DNA of 64,000 nucleotides, taken from the NCBI RefSeq assembly GCF_900114345.1, contig NZ_FOZJ01000003.1, positions 372,001-436,000 of the forward strand, read 5' to 3'. Positions 43,638 through 58,223 of this stretch are shown in pieces; positions within the stretch are counted from its first letter, which is position 1, and every line of letters starts with the position of its first letter. The notes beneath the pieces are model-generated. The model saw nothing but the letters and a program-made list of their open reading frames with translations. It had not been told where the DNA came from and did not search any database. The stretch is from Microbacterium sp. cf046. Its GTDB lineage: Bacteria; Actinomycetota; Actinomycetes; Actinomycetales; Microbacteriaceae. A program made the translations under genes and the position numbers.

Positions 43638-44561
43638 TCAGTTCCAGAACTCCGAGAGTCGCGCCGCCAGAGCCCGCCCCTGCTCGTGGCCGCCTCGCGC
43701 GGCCGGCAGGCGGGTCGCGGGATCCAGGGCGTTGGCGTTGAACACGTCGCCCGCGCCGGCATCCGGGAAGACGGTCTCGACCGCGCTTCCGCCTGCCCGG
43801 AGCTCTTCGACCTGGGTCGCCAGATCCATGCCCCACTCCCTGGGTGATCGCGACCTTCCGCTGAACGGCTCGAGCACCAGGACCCGAGCGCACCCGGCCG
43901 CGAGGTCGGCGTTCGAGCTGCGACGATAGGCGCCGTTGACGTACCGCTTGGCGCCGATCGCATAGGTGCCCCCGAAGCCGTTGCTCGTGCTCGCCGCGAC
44001 GGCGTCCACGAGGTCGACTCCGCTGAGGCGGTCGAACACGACCGGCTCTGCGGTGACGACATCGACCGCGGTGATGAGCACTGACTGACCCGGCCAGTCG
44101 TGCCGGGGCAGCCGAGCGGCGACGATCTCGCGCCAGCGGTTCTGACCCGAGCCGTCGGGCGCATCCCTCTCGAGCGCGGCTGCGCACATCCGGCGACGCC
44201 AGTCGGCGGCGTCCGCGGACGCGTCGATGATCCGGTCGGACCACTCCATATAGCTCGGCCCGGACAGGTGGCCCGGTGTCGGCCGATGCGTGCTGCTGAT
44301 CGCGCCGGACGCCGGGTCGGCGGATGCCGGTCGCGGAGATCCTGCGATGATCGCGGCGTACAGCTCCTGCGGTGGGGTGCCGCTCGTGATCTGCGCGGCG
44401 ACGGTCGACCCTGCCGAGGTCCCGATGACGACATCGGCCGCAGTGAGGTCGATGCCGACGTCGGACAGGCCGGCGATGAGGCCGAGCTGCCAGGCGTTTC
44501 CGGCCGCTCCGGCACCTGCGAGAACCAGGGCGCGATCGTGTGAGTGAGGTGTTGTGTTCAT
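43638..44561 (-). CDS. Patatin-like phospholipase family protein with Asn at the catalytic Asp position
   Basis: This 307-residue patatin-fold protein has the oxyanion loop VLAGAGAAGNAWQLGLIAGL and the nucleophile elbow G47-T-S49-A-G51-S. The usual Asp of the dyad motif (D-G-G/A) is Asn209 here: the text reads KRYVNGAYRRSSNADLAAG where relatives have YVDGG. Activity may be reduced or use another acid. No signal peptide is present. Upstream sits a 17-codon leader frame and a 10-base inverted repeat, suggesting attenuation. Patatin domains often act as membrane-damaging effectors, but housekeeping lipid turnover is equally possible. Confidence 0.85.
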   Translation of the reverse strand: MNTTPHSHDRALVLAGAGAAGNAWQLGLIAGLSDVGIDLTAADVVIGTSAGSTVAAQITSGTPPQELYAAIIAGSPRPASADPASGAISSTHRPTPGHLSGPSYMEWSDRIIDASADAADWRRRMCAAALERDAPDGSGQNRWREIVAARLPRHDWPGQSVLITAVDVVTAEPVVFDRLSGVDLVDAVAASTSNGFGGTYAIGAKRYVNGAYRRSSNADLAAGCARVLVLEPFSGRSRSPREWGMDLATQVEELRAGGSAVETVFPDAGAGDVFNANALDPATRLPAARGGHEQGRALAARLSEFWN

Positions 44562-44590
44562 GGGAGTCGCCTTTCGCGAAATGCGTGGGC

Positions 44591-44647
44591 GGGTGCTCCC
44601 GGGGCGGCCGGCTCAGCCGCGCGATCGCCCGGTGCGGGGGAGCACCC
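44591..44647 (-). repeat. Long inverted repeat in the leader of the patatin gene
   Basis: GGGTGCTCCC (44591-44600) and GGGAGCACCC (44638-44647) are perfect ten-base arms. The 37-base loop holds a second small palindrome, CGGCTCAGCCG (44609-44619). The structure covers the end of the leader peptide frame, the arrangement expected of a translation-sensitive attenuator. Confidence 0.55.
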
Positions 44648-44666
44648 ATTCGGATACTGCGTTCAT
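44613..44666 (-). CDS. Putative 17-residue leader peptide
   Basis: ATG 44666 is preceded by AGGAGGTGAGTCCC, the best ribosome site in the window, yet the frame (MNAVSEWVLPRTGRSRG) ends after 17 residues. The words around its ATG (GAGTCCCATGAACGCAG) resemble those around the patatin ATG (GACTCCCATGAACACAA), suggesting a duplication of the start region. The frame ends inside a ten-base inverted repeat 52 bases before the patatin start. A control role is inferred. The LPRTG string is probably accidental. Confidence 0.5.
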   Translation of the reverse strand: MNAVSEWVLPRTGRSRG

Positions 44667-44701
44667 GGGACTCACCTCCTGTCGATGGATCGATCGCCGA
44701 C

Positions 44702-44730
44702 ACGCTAGCACGCCCGGCACGCCGCGTCAG
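44702..44730 (-). promoter_or_regulatory. Promoter of leader peptide / patatin gene
   Basis: Minus-strand TAGCGT (44707-44702) is preceded at 17 bases by CTGACG (44730-44725), which overlaps the stop region of the lipoprotein gene. The same TAGCGTG word precedes the minus-strand genes ending at 56656 and 57963. Confidence 0.5.
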
Positions 44731-45434
44731 CCGCTGACGACCTCGCCGGAGCCCGAGATGTCGGCATCCACCGTCGGATCACCGGAGTAGGTGATCCGAC
44801 CGCTGCCGGAGATCTCGGCGGCCAGACTGTCGCTCGCCGAGACGTCGATGTCGCCTGACCCGCTGATCGACACGACGGCGTCCTGCGCCTTCAGCGCTTC
44901 CACATCGATGCTCCCACTGCCGTCCAGCTCGATGGCGAGCTCAGCCGTCCTGCCGCTCATCTCCACCTCACCCGAGCCCGCAACCCGGATCTCGACGCGC
45001 TCGGCGTCCAGGCCCGACCACTGGAGATCACCCGAGCCGTCGATGTCCAGGCGGATCGTGCCCTCAGCCGACACTGCGGAGTCGATGTCGCCTGACCCGT
45101 TCACCTCGATCGACTCCAGGTCGGGCAGGGTGAGCTCGTAGCTCACATCGCCGAGGCTGATCACGGGTCCGGGCGTCGTGCCGAGCACGAGGGTGTCGCC
45201 GCTCACCTCGGAGGTGAGCCGCTCCAGCGCGCTCTCCGAGGCGCGGATCACCAGCCGCGGCTCGCCCTCCTTGATGGAGAGGTCGCCCGACGTGTCGAGG
45301 ACCACCTTGGCGACCGCGTCGATCTCTCGCTCTTCGGAGGTCATCGGACCGGACGCGACCAAAGGCATGCAGCCGGCGACGACGAGGACGGATGCCGCGA
45401 TGACGACGGCGGCGATCGTTCGGACAGTGCGCAT
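44727..45434 (-). CDS. Lipoprotein with GIN/DUF2807 beta-helix domain
   Basis: This 235-residue exported lipoprotein has a signal peptide ending in the lipobox V-A-G-C22 and then a repetitive right-handed beta-helix-like region of the putative auto-transporter adhesin (DUF2807) type. Repeat units contain the word GSGDI or GSGSI (VNGSGDIDSAVSAEG, LDGSGSIDVEALKAQ, ISGSGDIDVSASDS, ISGSGRITYSG). It probably sits on the outer face of the membrane. It is divergent from the acetolactate decarboxylase gene. Confidence 0.87.
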   Translation of the reverse strand: MRTVRTIAAVVIAASVLVVAGCMPLVASGPMTSEEREIDAVAKVVLDTSGDLSIKEGEPRLVIRASESALERLTSEVSGDTLVLGTTPGPVISLGDVSYELTLPDLESIEVNGSGDIDSAVSAEGTIRLDIDGSGDLQWSGLDAERVEIRVAGSGEVEMSGRTAELAIELDGSGSIDVEALKAQDAVVSISGSGDIDVSASDSLAAEISGSGRITYSGDPTVDADISGSGEVVSG

Positions 45435-45577
45435 GGCGACCCCCCTGCGATGTGTTGTCCTCAGCGTACGAACCGGCGAGCGGTCTCGACAGGGGGCTGA
45501 CCCCCGAGTGGCAGCCGCACGGGCGCGATCGTCCGCAGTTCGCGAAGAGCGGCATCCGGACCGATAGCCTCGCAGGC

Positions 45578-46315
45578 ATGACCACTGACAGCGCCCTTGC
45601 GGATGCCGCGGTCACGCAGTTCGCCGTGCTCGACGCCCTGCTCGCCGGCGCATACGAGTCCGGGATCACGGTCGATGCCGTCCGCGAACTCGGAGATTTC
45701 GGCATCGGGTGCTGCGATCACCTCGGTGGAGAGGTCGTGATCCTCGACGGCGACGTGTTCGAATGTACGGTCGGCGCGCCTCCGGATCGGATGACCGGCG
45801 ACCAGACGCTCCCGTTCGTCGATGTGTGCCGGCTCCACACGGTCGCACGACAGCCGATCACAGGCCTCGGGCTGAGTGCGTTCACCCGTCGGGTCGAAGC
45901 GGGGCTGGTGAGCCGGAACCTCTTCCACGCGGTCCGCGTCGACGGCACGTTCAGCACGGTGCGGGTTCGGATCACCCCCCGCCAGGAGCACCCGTTCCGC
46001 CCGCTCGCGGACGTCACGAGCGGGCAGATCGAGACCGTCATCGACGGCGTCCGCGGGACGCTGGTGGGATTCTGGGCGCCCGCGATCTACCAGGGCATCA
46101 CCGTCGCCGGCCTGCACATCCACTTCATCGCCGATGACCGCAGCGTAGGCGGACACGTGCTCGATGTCTCGATCGACGCGGCGGAGCTGATGCTCGCCGC
46201 GTTCGCGCGGCTGGACCTGCGGCTGCCGACAGACCGGCATTTCCTGCGGACCGAGCTGACCCACAACGAAGACCACCGCATCGTGGCGGTCGAGGGCGGC
46301 GCGAAGGAGCCCTGA
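45578..46315 (+). CDS. budA: Alpha-acetolactate decarboxylase
   Basis: This 245-residue enzyme converts acetolactate to acetoin and CO2. Zinc ligands H180, H182 and H193 in GLHIHFIADDRSVGGHVLDV reproduce the 2- and 11-residue spacing of the Brevibacillus enzyme, and PFRPLADV and VRGTLVGFWAP are family blocks. There is no signal peptide, as usual for Gram-negative but also many actinobacterial forms. ATG 45578 lies seven bases after TAGCCT (45565-45570), so the message may be leaderless. No acetolactate synthase or butanediol dehydrogenase is in the window; it may help dispose of excess acetolactate. Confidence 0.9.
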   Translation: MTTDSALADAAVTQFAVLDALLAGAYESGITVDAVRELGDFGIGCCDHLGGEVVILDGDVFECTVGAPPDRMTGDQTLPFVDVCRLHTVARQPITGLGLSAFTRRVEAGLVSRNLFHAVRVDGTFSTVRVRITPRQEHPFRPLADVTSGQIETVIDGVRGTLVGFWAPAIYQGITVAGLHIHFIADDRSVGGHVLDVSIDAAELMLAAFARLDLRLPTDRHFLRTELTHNEDHRIVAVEGGAKEP

Positions 46316-46357
46316 CCCGGCCTGGCCCGCTATGTCATCATCTTGGTGAGGTGTCGT

Positions 46358-48280
<1,923 letters not shown>

Positions 48281-48289
48281 GGAGTGCGC

Positions 48290-48622
48290 ATGCAGCTCGT
48301 GACATACACGACCAGTGACGGGGAAGAGGTCACGATCCAAGTCACCGATGACGTCGCGGCGACCCCCGACATCCTCACCCGCGGCGCCTGGAATCCGGGC
48401 GAGACCGTTCGTCGTGCCGAGGATGCGCTGGAGGACGCCCTGGCTCGGGTACAGCCCGCGGTCGGGTCGATGGTGCGACAGCTGCGGTCGTATCCGGATC
48501 AGCCCGACGAGCTGCAGGTCGAGTTCGGAATCCAGTTGAGCATGGGCGTCGGCGCCTTCATCTCGGCCGGCTCAGCGGCGAACTTCCGCGTGATGATGAC
48601 CTGGCGCGCACGGAGCGAGTAG
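48290..48622 (+). CDS. Trypco1 (CU044_2847-family) protein
   Basis: This 110-residue protein has the trypsin-co-occurring domain pattern: N-terminal strands (VTYTTSDGEEVTIQVTDD), a helix (RRAEDALEDALARVQPAVGS) and the hallmark VEFGIQLSMGVGAFISAGSA followed by NFRVMMTWRARS. Such domains accompany trypsin-like, caspase-like and CHAT proteases and are thought to be adaptors or substrates in conflict systems (family knowledge). ATG 48290 follows GGAG. It is nine bases after the CHAT gene and certainly in the same transcript. Confidence 0.85.
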   Translation: MQLVTYTTSDGEEVTIQVTDDVAATPDILTRGAWNPGETVRRAEDALEDALARVQPAVGSMVRQLRSYPDQPDELQVEFGIQLSMGVGAFISAGSAANFRVMMTWRARSE

Positions 48623-51100
<2,478 letters not shown>

Positions 51101-51140
51101 CCTTCACATCACGAACACCCGATACGGAAGCGGTGCATGC

Positions 51141-51434
51141 ATGATCGAACACACGGTGGTCTTCCGCCTCGTCCACGAGGCCGGGAGCGCCGGCGAGTCC
51201 GCGTTCCTCGACACTGCCCGCGCGACGCTGACCGCGATTCCCGGCGTGGCGGACTTCGCCGTGAATCGGCAGGTCAGCCCGAAGAGCGATCTGCGCCACC
51301 AGTTCTCCATGCGGTTCGCCGACGATGAGGCCTATCAGGCGTACAACGACCATCCGCAGCACGTCCGCTTCGTCGCTGAACGGTGGCTGCCCGAGGTCGC
51401 CGAGTTCCAGGAGTACGACTTCACAGCGGTCTGA
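51141..51434 (+). CDS. Dabb (stress-responsive A/B barrel) domain protein
   Basis: This 97-residue dimeric ferredoxin-like barrel protein begins MIEHTVVFRLVHEAGSAGES and has ATLTAIPGVADFAVNRQVSP, MRFADDEAYQAYNDHPQHVR and FVAERWLPEVAEFQEYDF. Members bind small hydrophobic ligands or act as minor hydrolases or cyclases. The gene follows dgdA by 40 bases in the same direction and could be co-transcribed. Confidence 0.9.
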   Translation: MIEHTVVFRLVHEAGSAGESAFLDTARATLTAIPGVADFAVNRQVSPKSDLRHQFSMRFADDEAYQAYNDHPQHVRFVAERWLPEVAEFQEYDFTAV

Positions 51435-51475
51435 CGGCCCGCGTCGCGGCTGCAGTGGGAGCGCCGATGCCCTCG

Positions 51476-51628
51476 TCAGGACTTGCGCGTGTGGAAGAGG
51501 ATCGCGACGGCGAGTGAGACCGACAGGATGCCGGCCGTGAAGATCAGGCCCTGCCAGGAGTCGACGGCGAAGGCCGCGCCGAACAGGTAGAACCCGCCGA
51601 GGAACAGCAGTATGTACAGAACGAACAT
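51476..51628 (-). CDS. Small two-span membrane protein, 50 residues
   Basis: Translation of the minus strand from ATG 51628 gives MFVLYILLFLGGFYLFGAAF, a short hydrophilic turn (AVDSWQGL), a second hydrophobic helix (TAGILSVSLAVAILF) and the positive tail HTRKS. The hairpin topology with a basic end is typical of small actinobacterial membrane proteins of unknown role. A weak AGGTCGCG precedes the ATG. Confidence 0.6.
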   Translation of the reverse strand: MFVLYILLFLGGFYLFGAAFAVDSWQGLIFTAGILSVSLAVAILFHTRKS

Positions 51629-51732
51629 CGCGACCTCAATCCACTCGTCTGCTCGATCGTATCGGCAGATCGAGCGTCACGGGACACCCGCCGCGGCGCC
51701 GGATCCGCGCCGCGCGTGACAGGCTGGACGGC

Positions 51733-53442
51733 ATGCCCACAAGCGATACCGGTCGGGAATGGTGGCGGTCCGCCGTCGTCTATCAGGTGTACCCGCGCAG
51801 TTTCCAGGACTCGGACGGAGACGGCGTCGGAGACATCCCCGGCATCATCGCCAGGCTGGACTATCTCCACGGGCTCGGCGTCGACGTGGTGTGGCTGTCA
51901 CCGGTCTACCGATCGCCGCATGACGACAACGGCTACGACATCAGCGACTATGAGGACATCGACCCGATGTTCGGCACCCTCGCCGACGTCGACGAGCTGA
52001 TCGCGCAGCTGCACGCGCGCGGGATGCGCCTGGTGATGGACCTGGTCGTGAATCACACCTCCGACGAGCATGAGTGGTTCATCGACTCCCGCTCCGCTCG
52101 CGACTCGGTGCACGCCGACTGGTACATGTGGCGCGACCCGCGCCCGGGGACCGTCGGCGGCGAGCCGGGGGCCGAGCCGAACAACTGGGGCTCGTTCTTC
52201 TCGGGGTCGGTGTGGGAGTGGGAGCCGAGGCGGGGCCAGTACTACCTGCACCTGTTCTCGCGGAAGCAGCCCGATCTGAACTGGGAGAACCCTGCGGTGC
52301 GGGATACGGTCTTCGCGATGATGAACCGCTGGCTCGACCGCGGTGTGGACGGGTTCCGAATGGACGTCATCAACTTCATCTCGAAGGACCCCGCGCTTCC
52401 CGACGGTGCGGTCCTGCCGACCGGGCTCGGCGACGGGATGCCGTACTTCGCGAACGGCCCTCGCCTGCAGGAGTTCCTCGCCGAGATGAAGTCCGCGGTG
52501 TTCGCGGCGCGGTCGGGCGACTACCTCACGGTGGGGGAGATGCCGGATGCGACGCCGGAGCTGGCTGCGCTCCTCACCGATGGCGCGAACGGGCAGCTCA
52601 GCATGATCTTCCAGTTCGAGCACGTGGGCCTGGATCACGACGGAGACAAGTGGAATGCCGGCAGGCTCGACATCCGCGACCTGAAGAAGTCGTTCGGCCG
52701 CTGGCAGAGCGCGCTCGCGGACCGCGGCTGGAACAGCCTCTACTGGAACAATCACGATCAGCCGCGGATCGTCTCGCGGTGGGGCAGCGATCGGCAGCAC
52801 TGGTACGCGTCGGCGACCGCGCTGGCGACGGTGCTCCACCTGCACCGCGGCACGCCCTACATCTACCAGGGTGAAGAGCTCGGCATGACGAACGTCCCGT
52901 TCGACGACATCAGCGCGCTCCGCGACATCGAGTCCCTGAACCACTATGCCGCCGCGGTGAACCTGCTCGGGCATGACCCCGACACCGTGCTGGACGCGCT
53001 CCGGACGATGAGCCGCGACAATGCCCGCACGCCGATGCAGTGGAGCGACGGCCCGGGCGCCGGCTTCACCAGCGGCACGCCGTGGATCGGTGTCAACCCG
53101 AACCACGCGCTCGTCAATGCCGCTGCGCAGGTCGGCGATCCGCGTTCGATCTACGCGCACTACCAGCGCCTGATCGCGCTGCGCCACGCCGATCCGGTCG
53201 TCGTCCACGGCGACTTCACGATGCTCCTGCCGGATGACCCGTCCGTGTACGCATTCACCCGCGAGCTCGACGGCGCCCGCCTGCTCGTGGTGGCCAACCT
53301 CTCCGACGAACCGACGCCGTGCGAACTGCTCGACGACGACCTCAGCGCAGCGGACCTCGTGCTGGGAAATCTGCCCGAGGGCGCGGCATCCGCTGTGCTG
53401 GCCCCTTGGGACGCGCGCGTCTACCGACTCGCCCGCCGCTGA
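51733..53442 (+). CDS. GH13 alpha-glucosidase
   Basis: This 569-residue glycoside hydrolase family 13 enzyme is of the oligo-1,6-glucosidase/alpha-glucosidase group (subfamilies 17, 23, 30 or 31). It starts WWRSAVVYQVYPRSFQDSDG and has DVVWLSPVYRSPHDDNGYDI, DLVVNHTSDEH, nucleophile D211 in DGFRMDVINF, acid/base E269 in LTVGEMPDAT and stabiliser D342 in YWNNHDQPR. It should release glucose from short malto- or isomalto-oligosaccharides in the cytoplasm. CAGGCT eight bases or so before the ATG may be a leaderless -10. No transporter lies beside it. Confidence 0.93.
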   Translation: MPTSDTGREWWRSAVVYQVYPRSFQDSDGDGVGDIPGIIARLDYLHGLGVDVVWLSPVYRSPHDDNGYDISDYEDIDPMFGTLADVDELIAQLHARGMRLVMDLVVNHTSDEHEWFIDSRSARDSVHADWYMWRDPRPGTVGGEPGAEPNNWGSFFSGSVWEWEPRRGQYYLHLFSRKQPDLNWENPAVRDTVFAMMNRWLDRGVDGFRMDVINFISKDPALPDGAVLPTGLGDGMPYFANGPRLQEFLAEMKSAVFAARSGDYLTVGEMPDATPELAALLTDGANGQLSMIFQFEHVGLDHDGDKWNAGRLDIRDLKKSFGRWQSALADRGWNSLYWNNHDQPRIVSRWGSDRQHWYASATALATVLHLHRGTPYIYQGEELGMTNVPFDDISALRDIESLNHYAAAVNLLGHDPDTVLDALRTMSRDNARTPMQWSDGPGAGFTSGTPWIGVNPNHALVNAAAQVGDPRSIYAHYQRLIALRHADPVVVHGDFTMLLPDDPSVYAFTRELDGARLLVVANLSDEPTPCELLDDDLSAADLVLGNLPEGAASAVLAPWDARVYRLARR

Positions 53443-53445
53443 ACC

Positions 53446-55718
<2,273 letters not shown>

Positions 55719-55733
<15 letters not shown>

Positions 55734-55752
55734 AGAGTGCATTATTGCACTC
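55719..55752. promoter_or_regulatory. Overlapping TetR operators at the start of the regulator gene
   Basis: GAGTGCA (55735-55741) and TGCACTC (55746-55752) are perfect seven-base arms with a four-base spacer. ATGCACT starting at 55719 pairs with AGTGCAT (55736-55742) as a second perfect repeat that shares one arm. The start codons of the TetR gene lie inside, so bound repressor would block its own expression. Confidence 0.68.
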
Positions 55753-55771
55753 TGTGATCATTTGTGCAAAA

Positions 55772-56656
55772 TCAGTGTGGCGAGGTCTGCCGCAGGGGCG
55801 GCAGACGCCCGGGCATCGGAACGAGCGAGGCGGGATCGGTCTCGTTCCACCGCTGCCAGGTCTGCAGCCACCAGAAGGCCAGGAACGCGAGCAGGGCCAC
55901 CGCCTCACCGACGAGGATCCACGGGACGCTTTGGCCGTCGGCATCCCACGTCGCGATCGTGGCGGCGATCAGCACGACGATGTCCACGACCAGCACGACG
56001 GCGATCACGATGTAGACGATCCGCAGCCAGCGCAGCGGCGTCTGGCTCGTGGTGCGCCAGAACGCGTTCAGGATCGCATCGGCCGCGATGAGCCCGAAGA
56101 AGAGGATCGTCGCGAGGAAGTGGGTCCAGTCCAGGAAGAGGTCGGGCAGGGCGAGCCCGGCGATCAGGACCACCACCAGCACACTCGCCCCGAGGATGAT
56201 CGAGAACCGGGCACCCTGCACCTGCCCGGCGATCGAGAGCCAGATCGCGAGCATCAGCACGCCGGCGAGGATCACGAGATAGGTCGCGACCCCGTTCGCG
56301 ACATCCGGCCGGAATGCGAGCGGAACGCACGTGCCGCACTCGACGTCGACTCCCGGGATCGAGCCGCTGCGCACGACGGTGGGCACGAGGGCGATCAGCG
56401 GCGCGAACAGGGCCGCCGCGTCCAGGATGGTCCGCTCGGCACCCCGTCCGGAGAGGGCGAGCAGTGCGAGGGATGCCGCGATCAGGGCCCCGACGAACGC
56501 GTTGCGTGCCGGGGTGTAGAAGTAGTCGCTGATCGATGCGAGCCAGCCGACCGTCGGCACCGCGAAGAGCATCGCGACGAGGATGACCACCACCGTTCCG
56601 CCGATCGCGATCCTCAGGTAGCGGTGAGTGCGCTGCGTCGAGGTGGAGTCGGTCAT
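55772..56656 (-). CDS. Hypothetical multi-span membrane protein
   Basis: This 294-residue integral membrane protein has seven or eight hydrophobic helices (IAIGGTVVVILVAMLFAVPT, ATYLVILAGVLMLAIWLSIA, FSIILGASVLVVVLIAGLAL, HFLATILFFGLIAADAILNA, WLRIVYIVIAVVLVVDIVVL). A conserved-looking outer loop contains C-G-T-C in VDVECGTCVPLAFR. A short helix pair near YFYTPARNAFVGAL resembles DUF998-like proteins. The minus-strand TAGCGT at 56695-56690 is a likely -10. Function unknown. Confidence 0.78.
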   Translation of the reverse strand: MTDSTSTQRTHRYLRIAIGGTVVVILVAMLFAVPTVGWLASISDYFYTPARNAFVGALIAASLALLALSGRGAERTILDAAALFAPLIALVPTVVRSGSIPGVDVECGTCVPLAFRPDVANGVATYLVILAGVLMLAIWLSIAGQVQGARFSIILGASVLVVVLIAGLALPDLFLDWTHFLATILFFGLIAADAILNAFWRTTSQTPLRWLRIVYIVIAVVLVVDIVVLIAATIATWDADGQSVPWILVGEAVALLAFLAFWWLQTWQRWNETDPASLVPMPGRLPPLRQTSPH

Positions 56657-56750
56657 GCGGTCTCCGTTCTCGGCGATGCTTCCGCATCCACGCTAGGGAG
56701 TCCGGCGCGCGTGCGCATCAGTAGTGTGAGCCTGGACGGAAGGCGGCCGC

Positions 56751-57449
56751 GTGATCGCTCGATTCGAAGAGCTCGACTGGCAGCCCACCCGGATGGGCGA
56801 TCTGACGCTTCGGCGTCGCACCGAGCCGGCGACCGGAGACCTGATCTACGAGGTGAAGCTCGGCGACGAATACCTGATGTCGAGTCTGTTCACGGTCGCC
56901 GAAGAGGAACTCGCGACCTTCGGTCTGGTTGCGACCCCGGAAGTCGACCTCGATGTCCTGGTCGGTGGACTGGGTCTGGGCTACACGGCGGTCGCGGCGC
57001 TGCGGGACGAGCGCGTGCGCTCGCTCGCGGTGATCGACGCGCTGCCCGCTGTGATCGGGTGGCACGAGCGGCAGCTGCTGCCGGTTTCAGGCGAGCTCGT
57101 CGGAGACCCGCGGACGACCCTGGTGCACGACGACTTCTTCGCCGTCGTCCGGCGTGCGCCCGGCGCGCGGTACCACGTGATCCTGCTCGACGTCGATCAC
57201 TCTCCCCGGCACCAGCTCGACCCGACGCACGCCGACCTCTACACGGCGGACGGCCTGGTGGCCCTGACCCGTCATCTGCATCCCGGAGGCGTCTTCGCAC
57301 TGTGGTCCGACGATCCGCCCGACGACGAATTCATGGCAGTGCTCGGCGCCGTCTTCGATCTGCCGGCCGCGCACATCGTCGACTTCGACAATCCGCTCAC
57401 GGGTGGAACGTCGTCCAACACCGTGTACGTCGGCATCAGCCCACGCTGA
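56751..57449 (+). CDS. Spermidine-synthase-like methyltransferase-fold protein
   Basis: This 232-residue Rossmann-fold protein resembles the catalytic part of spermidine synthase: VLVGGLGLGYTAVAALRDER (cofactor loop), AVIDALPAVIGWHE, TTLVHDDFFAVVRRAPGARY, HVILLDVDHSPRHQLDPTHA and DGLVALTRHLHPGGVFALWS. The paired Asp of true aminopropyltransferases are not all evident and no SAM decarboxylase gene is near, so a SAM-binding enzyme of other specificity is likely. GTG 56751 follows GGAAGGCGG; TAGTGT at 56722-56727 may be its -10. Confidence 0.78.
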   Translation: MIARFEELDWQPTRMGDLTLRRRTEPATGDLIYEVKLGDEYLMSSLFTVAEEELATFGLVATPEVDLDVLVGGLGLGYTAVAALRDERVRSLAVIDALPAVIGWHERQLLPVSGELVGDPRTTLVHDDFFAVVRRAPGARYHVILLDVDHSPRHQLDPTHADLYTADGLVALTRHLHPGGVFALWSDDPPDDEFMAVLGAVFDLPAAHIVDFDNPLTGGTSSNTVYVGISPR

Positions 57450-57450
57450 T

Positions 57451-57476
57451 CACCCCGGAGCCGTCGCCCCGGGGTG
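57451..57476. terminator. Bidirectional terminator hairpin
   Basis: CACCCCGG (57451-57458) and CCGGGGTG (57469-57476) are perfect arms around a ten-base loop, two bases after the plus-strand stop and just after the stop of the convergent gene at 57484. It serves both genes; no U-run is present, as is common in high-GC actinobacteria. Confidence 0.65.
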
Positions 57477-57483
57477 CGCCCGG

Positions 57484-57963
57484 CTACTCCGCTTCGGCTT
57501 CTTCCGCCTCGAGCTCGGCCTCGATCAGGGCCGCTGCGGTCAGCGCCGCGGCGACATCTTCGGGGGTGACACGTCCGTCCGCGATCACGACACCGCCGGC
57601 GCGGCGTGCCGCAGCGGCGAACGGAGCGGCCCACAGGTTCTTGTAGACCAGCACGCCCGCGACACTGCCCGGAGCCATGGTCTCCGCCAGGAACGCGACG
57701 TCGTCCTCGGCGAGAAGGCCGGCCAGTCCCGCTTCGATGGCGGAGAGCGGGCCGAGGTCTTCGGAGTCCGAGATCTCGACGGCGTCGAGGCTGCCATCGG
57801 CATCCTTCGCGATCACGATCATGTCGATCACCTGGATCGTCCCGGCGTCCACCAGGCGCACGATCTCTTCGGCGATCTCGCCCGTGAAGTTGGACGTGCC
57901 GGCGGGAAACTCGACGACCAGATAGTCGACGGGCCCGTATCCGTCCAGTTCGTTGTCGGCCAT
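57484..57963 (-). CDS. DUF6325/DUF1269-like protein
   Basis: This 159-residue soluble protein begins MADNELDGYGPVDYLVVEFP and has VRLVDAGTIQVIDMIVIAKD, ISDSEDLGPLSAIEAGLAGL and VAGVLVYKNLWAAPFAAAARRAGGV split by turns, ending in an acidic helix (ELEAEEAEAE). This is the membrane-stress-associated DUF1269/DUF6325 pattern, two ferredoxin-like halves of unknown role. ATG 57963 follows GAGGAAGGTGTTCC. Its promoter carries the same TAGCGTG (58012-58006 region) seen at two other minus-strand genes. Confidence 0.82.
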   Translation of the reverse strand: MADNELDGYGPVDYLVVEFPAGTSNFTGEIAEEIVRLVDAGTIQVIDMIVIAKDADGSLDAVEISDSEDLGPLSAIEAGLAGLLAEDDVAFLAETMAPGSVAGVLVYKNLWAAPFAAAARRAGGVVIADGRVTPEDVAAALTAAALIEAELEAEEAEAE

Positions 57964-58168
57964 GGAACACCTTCCTCTATGGATGAGCCTCTGCGACTCG
58001 ACCCCCACGCTAGGGATGCCGCATCCCCGGGGCGTCATGCGCATGGGGTGATATCGCGACCCGCGCCCCGAGGCAGCGGCGCGTGTATCAGACGGGGCGG
58101 TCCGTTCCTCCTCTTCACGGAGCACCCGGCCGCATCACGGCACGGTGTCGCCGCCATGGACGACGCGC

Positions 58169-58174
58169 TATCTT
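58169..58174 (+). promoter_or_regulatory. Possible -10 element of the CHAT-MBL-DUF2235 operon
   Basis: TATCTT lies 49 bases before the ATG of the CHAT gene within the 260-base gap 57964-58223. No convincing -35 is seen 16-18 bases upstream. The rest of that gap holds the minus-strand promoter of the DUF6325 gene and no other feature I can support. Confidence 0.4.
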
Positions 58175-58223
58175 GTGCTCAACCGAGGTGTGCTCCAACG
58201 ATCCCGTTGCAGGGGGTGCAGAG

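Noticed and set aside
44625..44640. LPRTG string in the 17-residue leader as a sortase signal
   Set aside because: There is no export signal, no hydrophobic tail and only 17 residues; the match is accidental.
44760..45160. Periodic similarity on DNA level as a tandem repeat locus
   Set aside because: It reflects repeated GSGDI units of the beta-helix lipoprotein, not a separate element.
57964..58223. Hidden gene or small RNA in the longest gap
   Set aside because: No frame with a start, ribosome site and coding bias, and no clear promoter-hairpin pair; only divergent promoter elements are seen.
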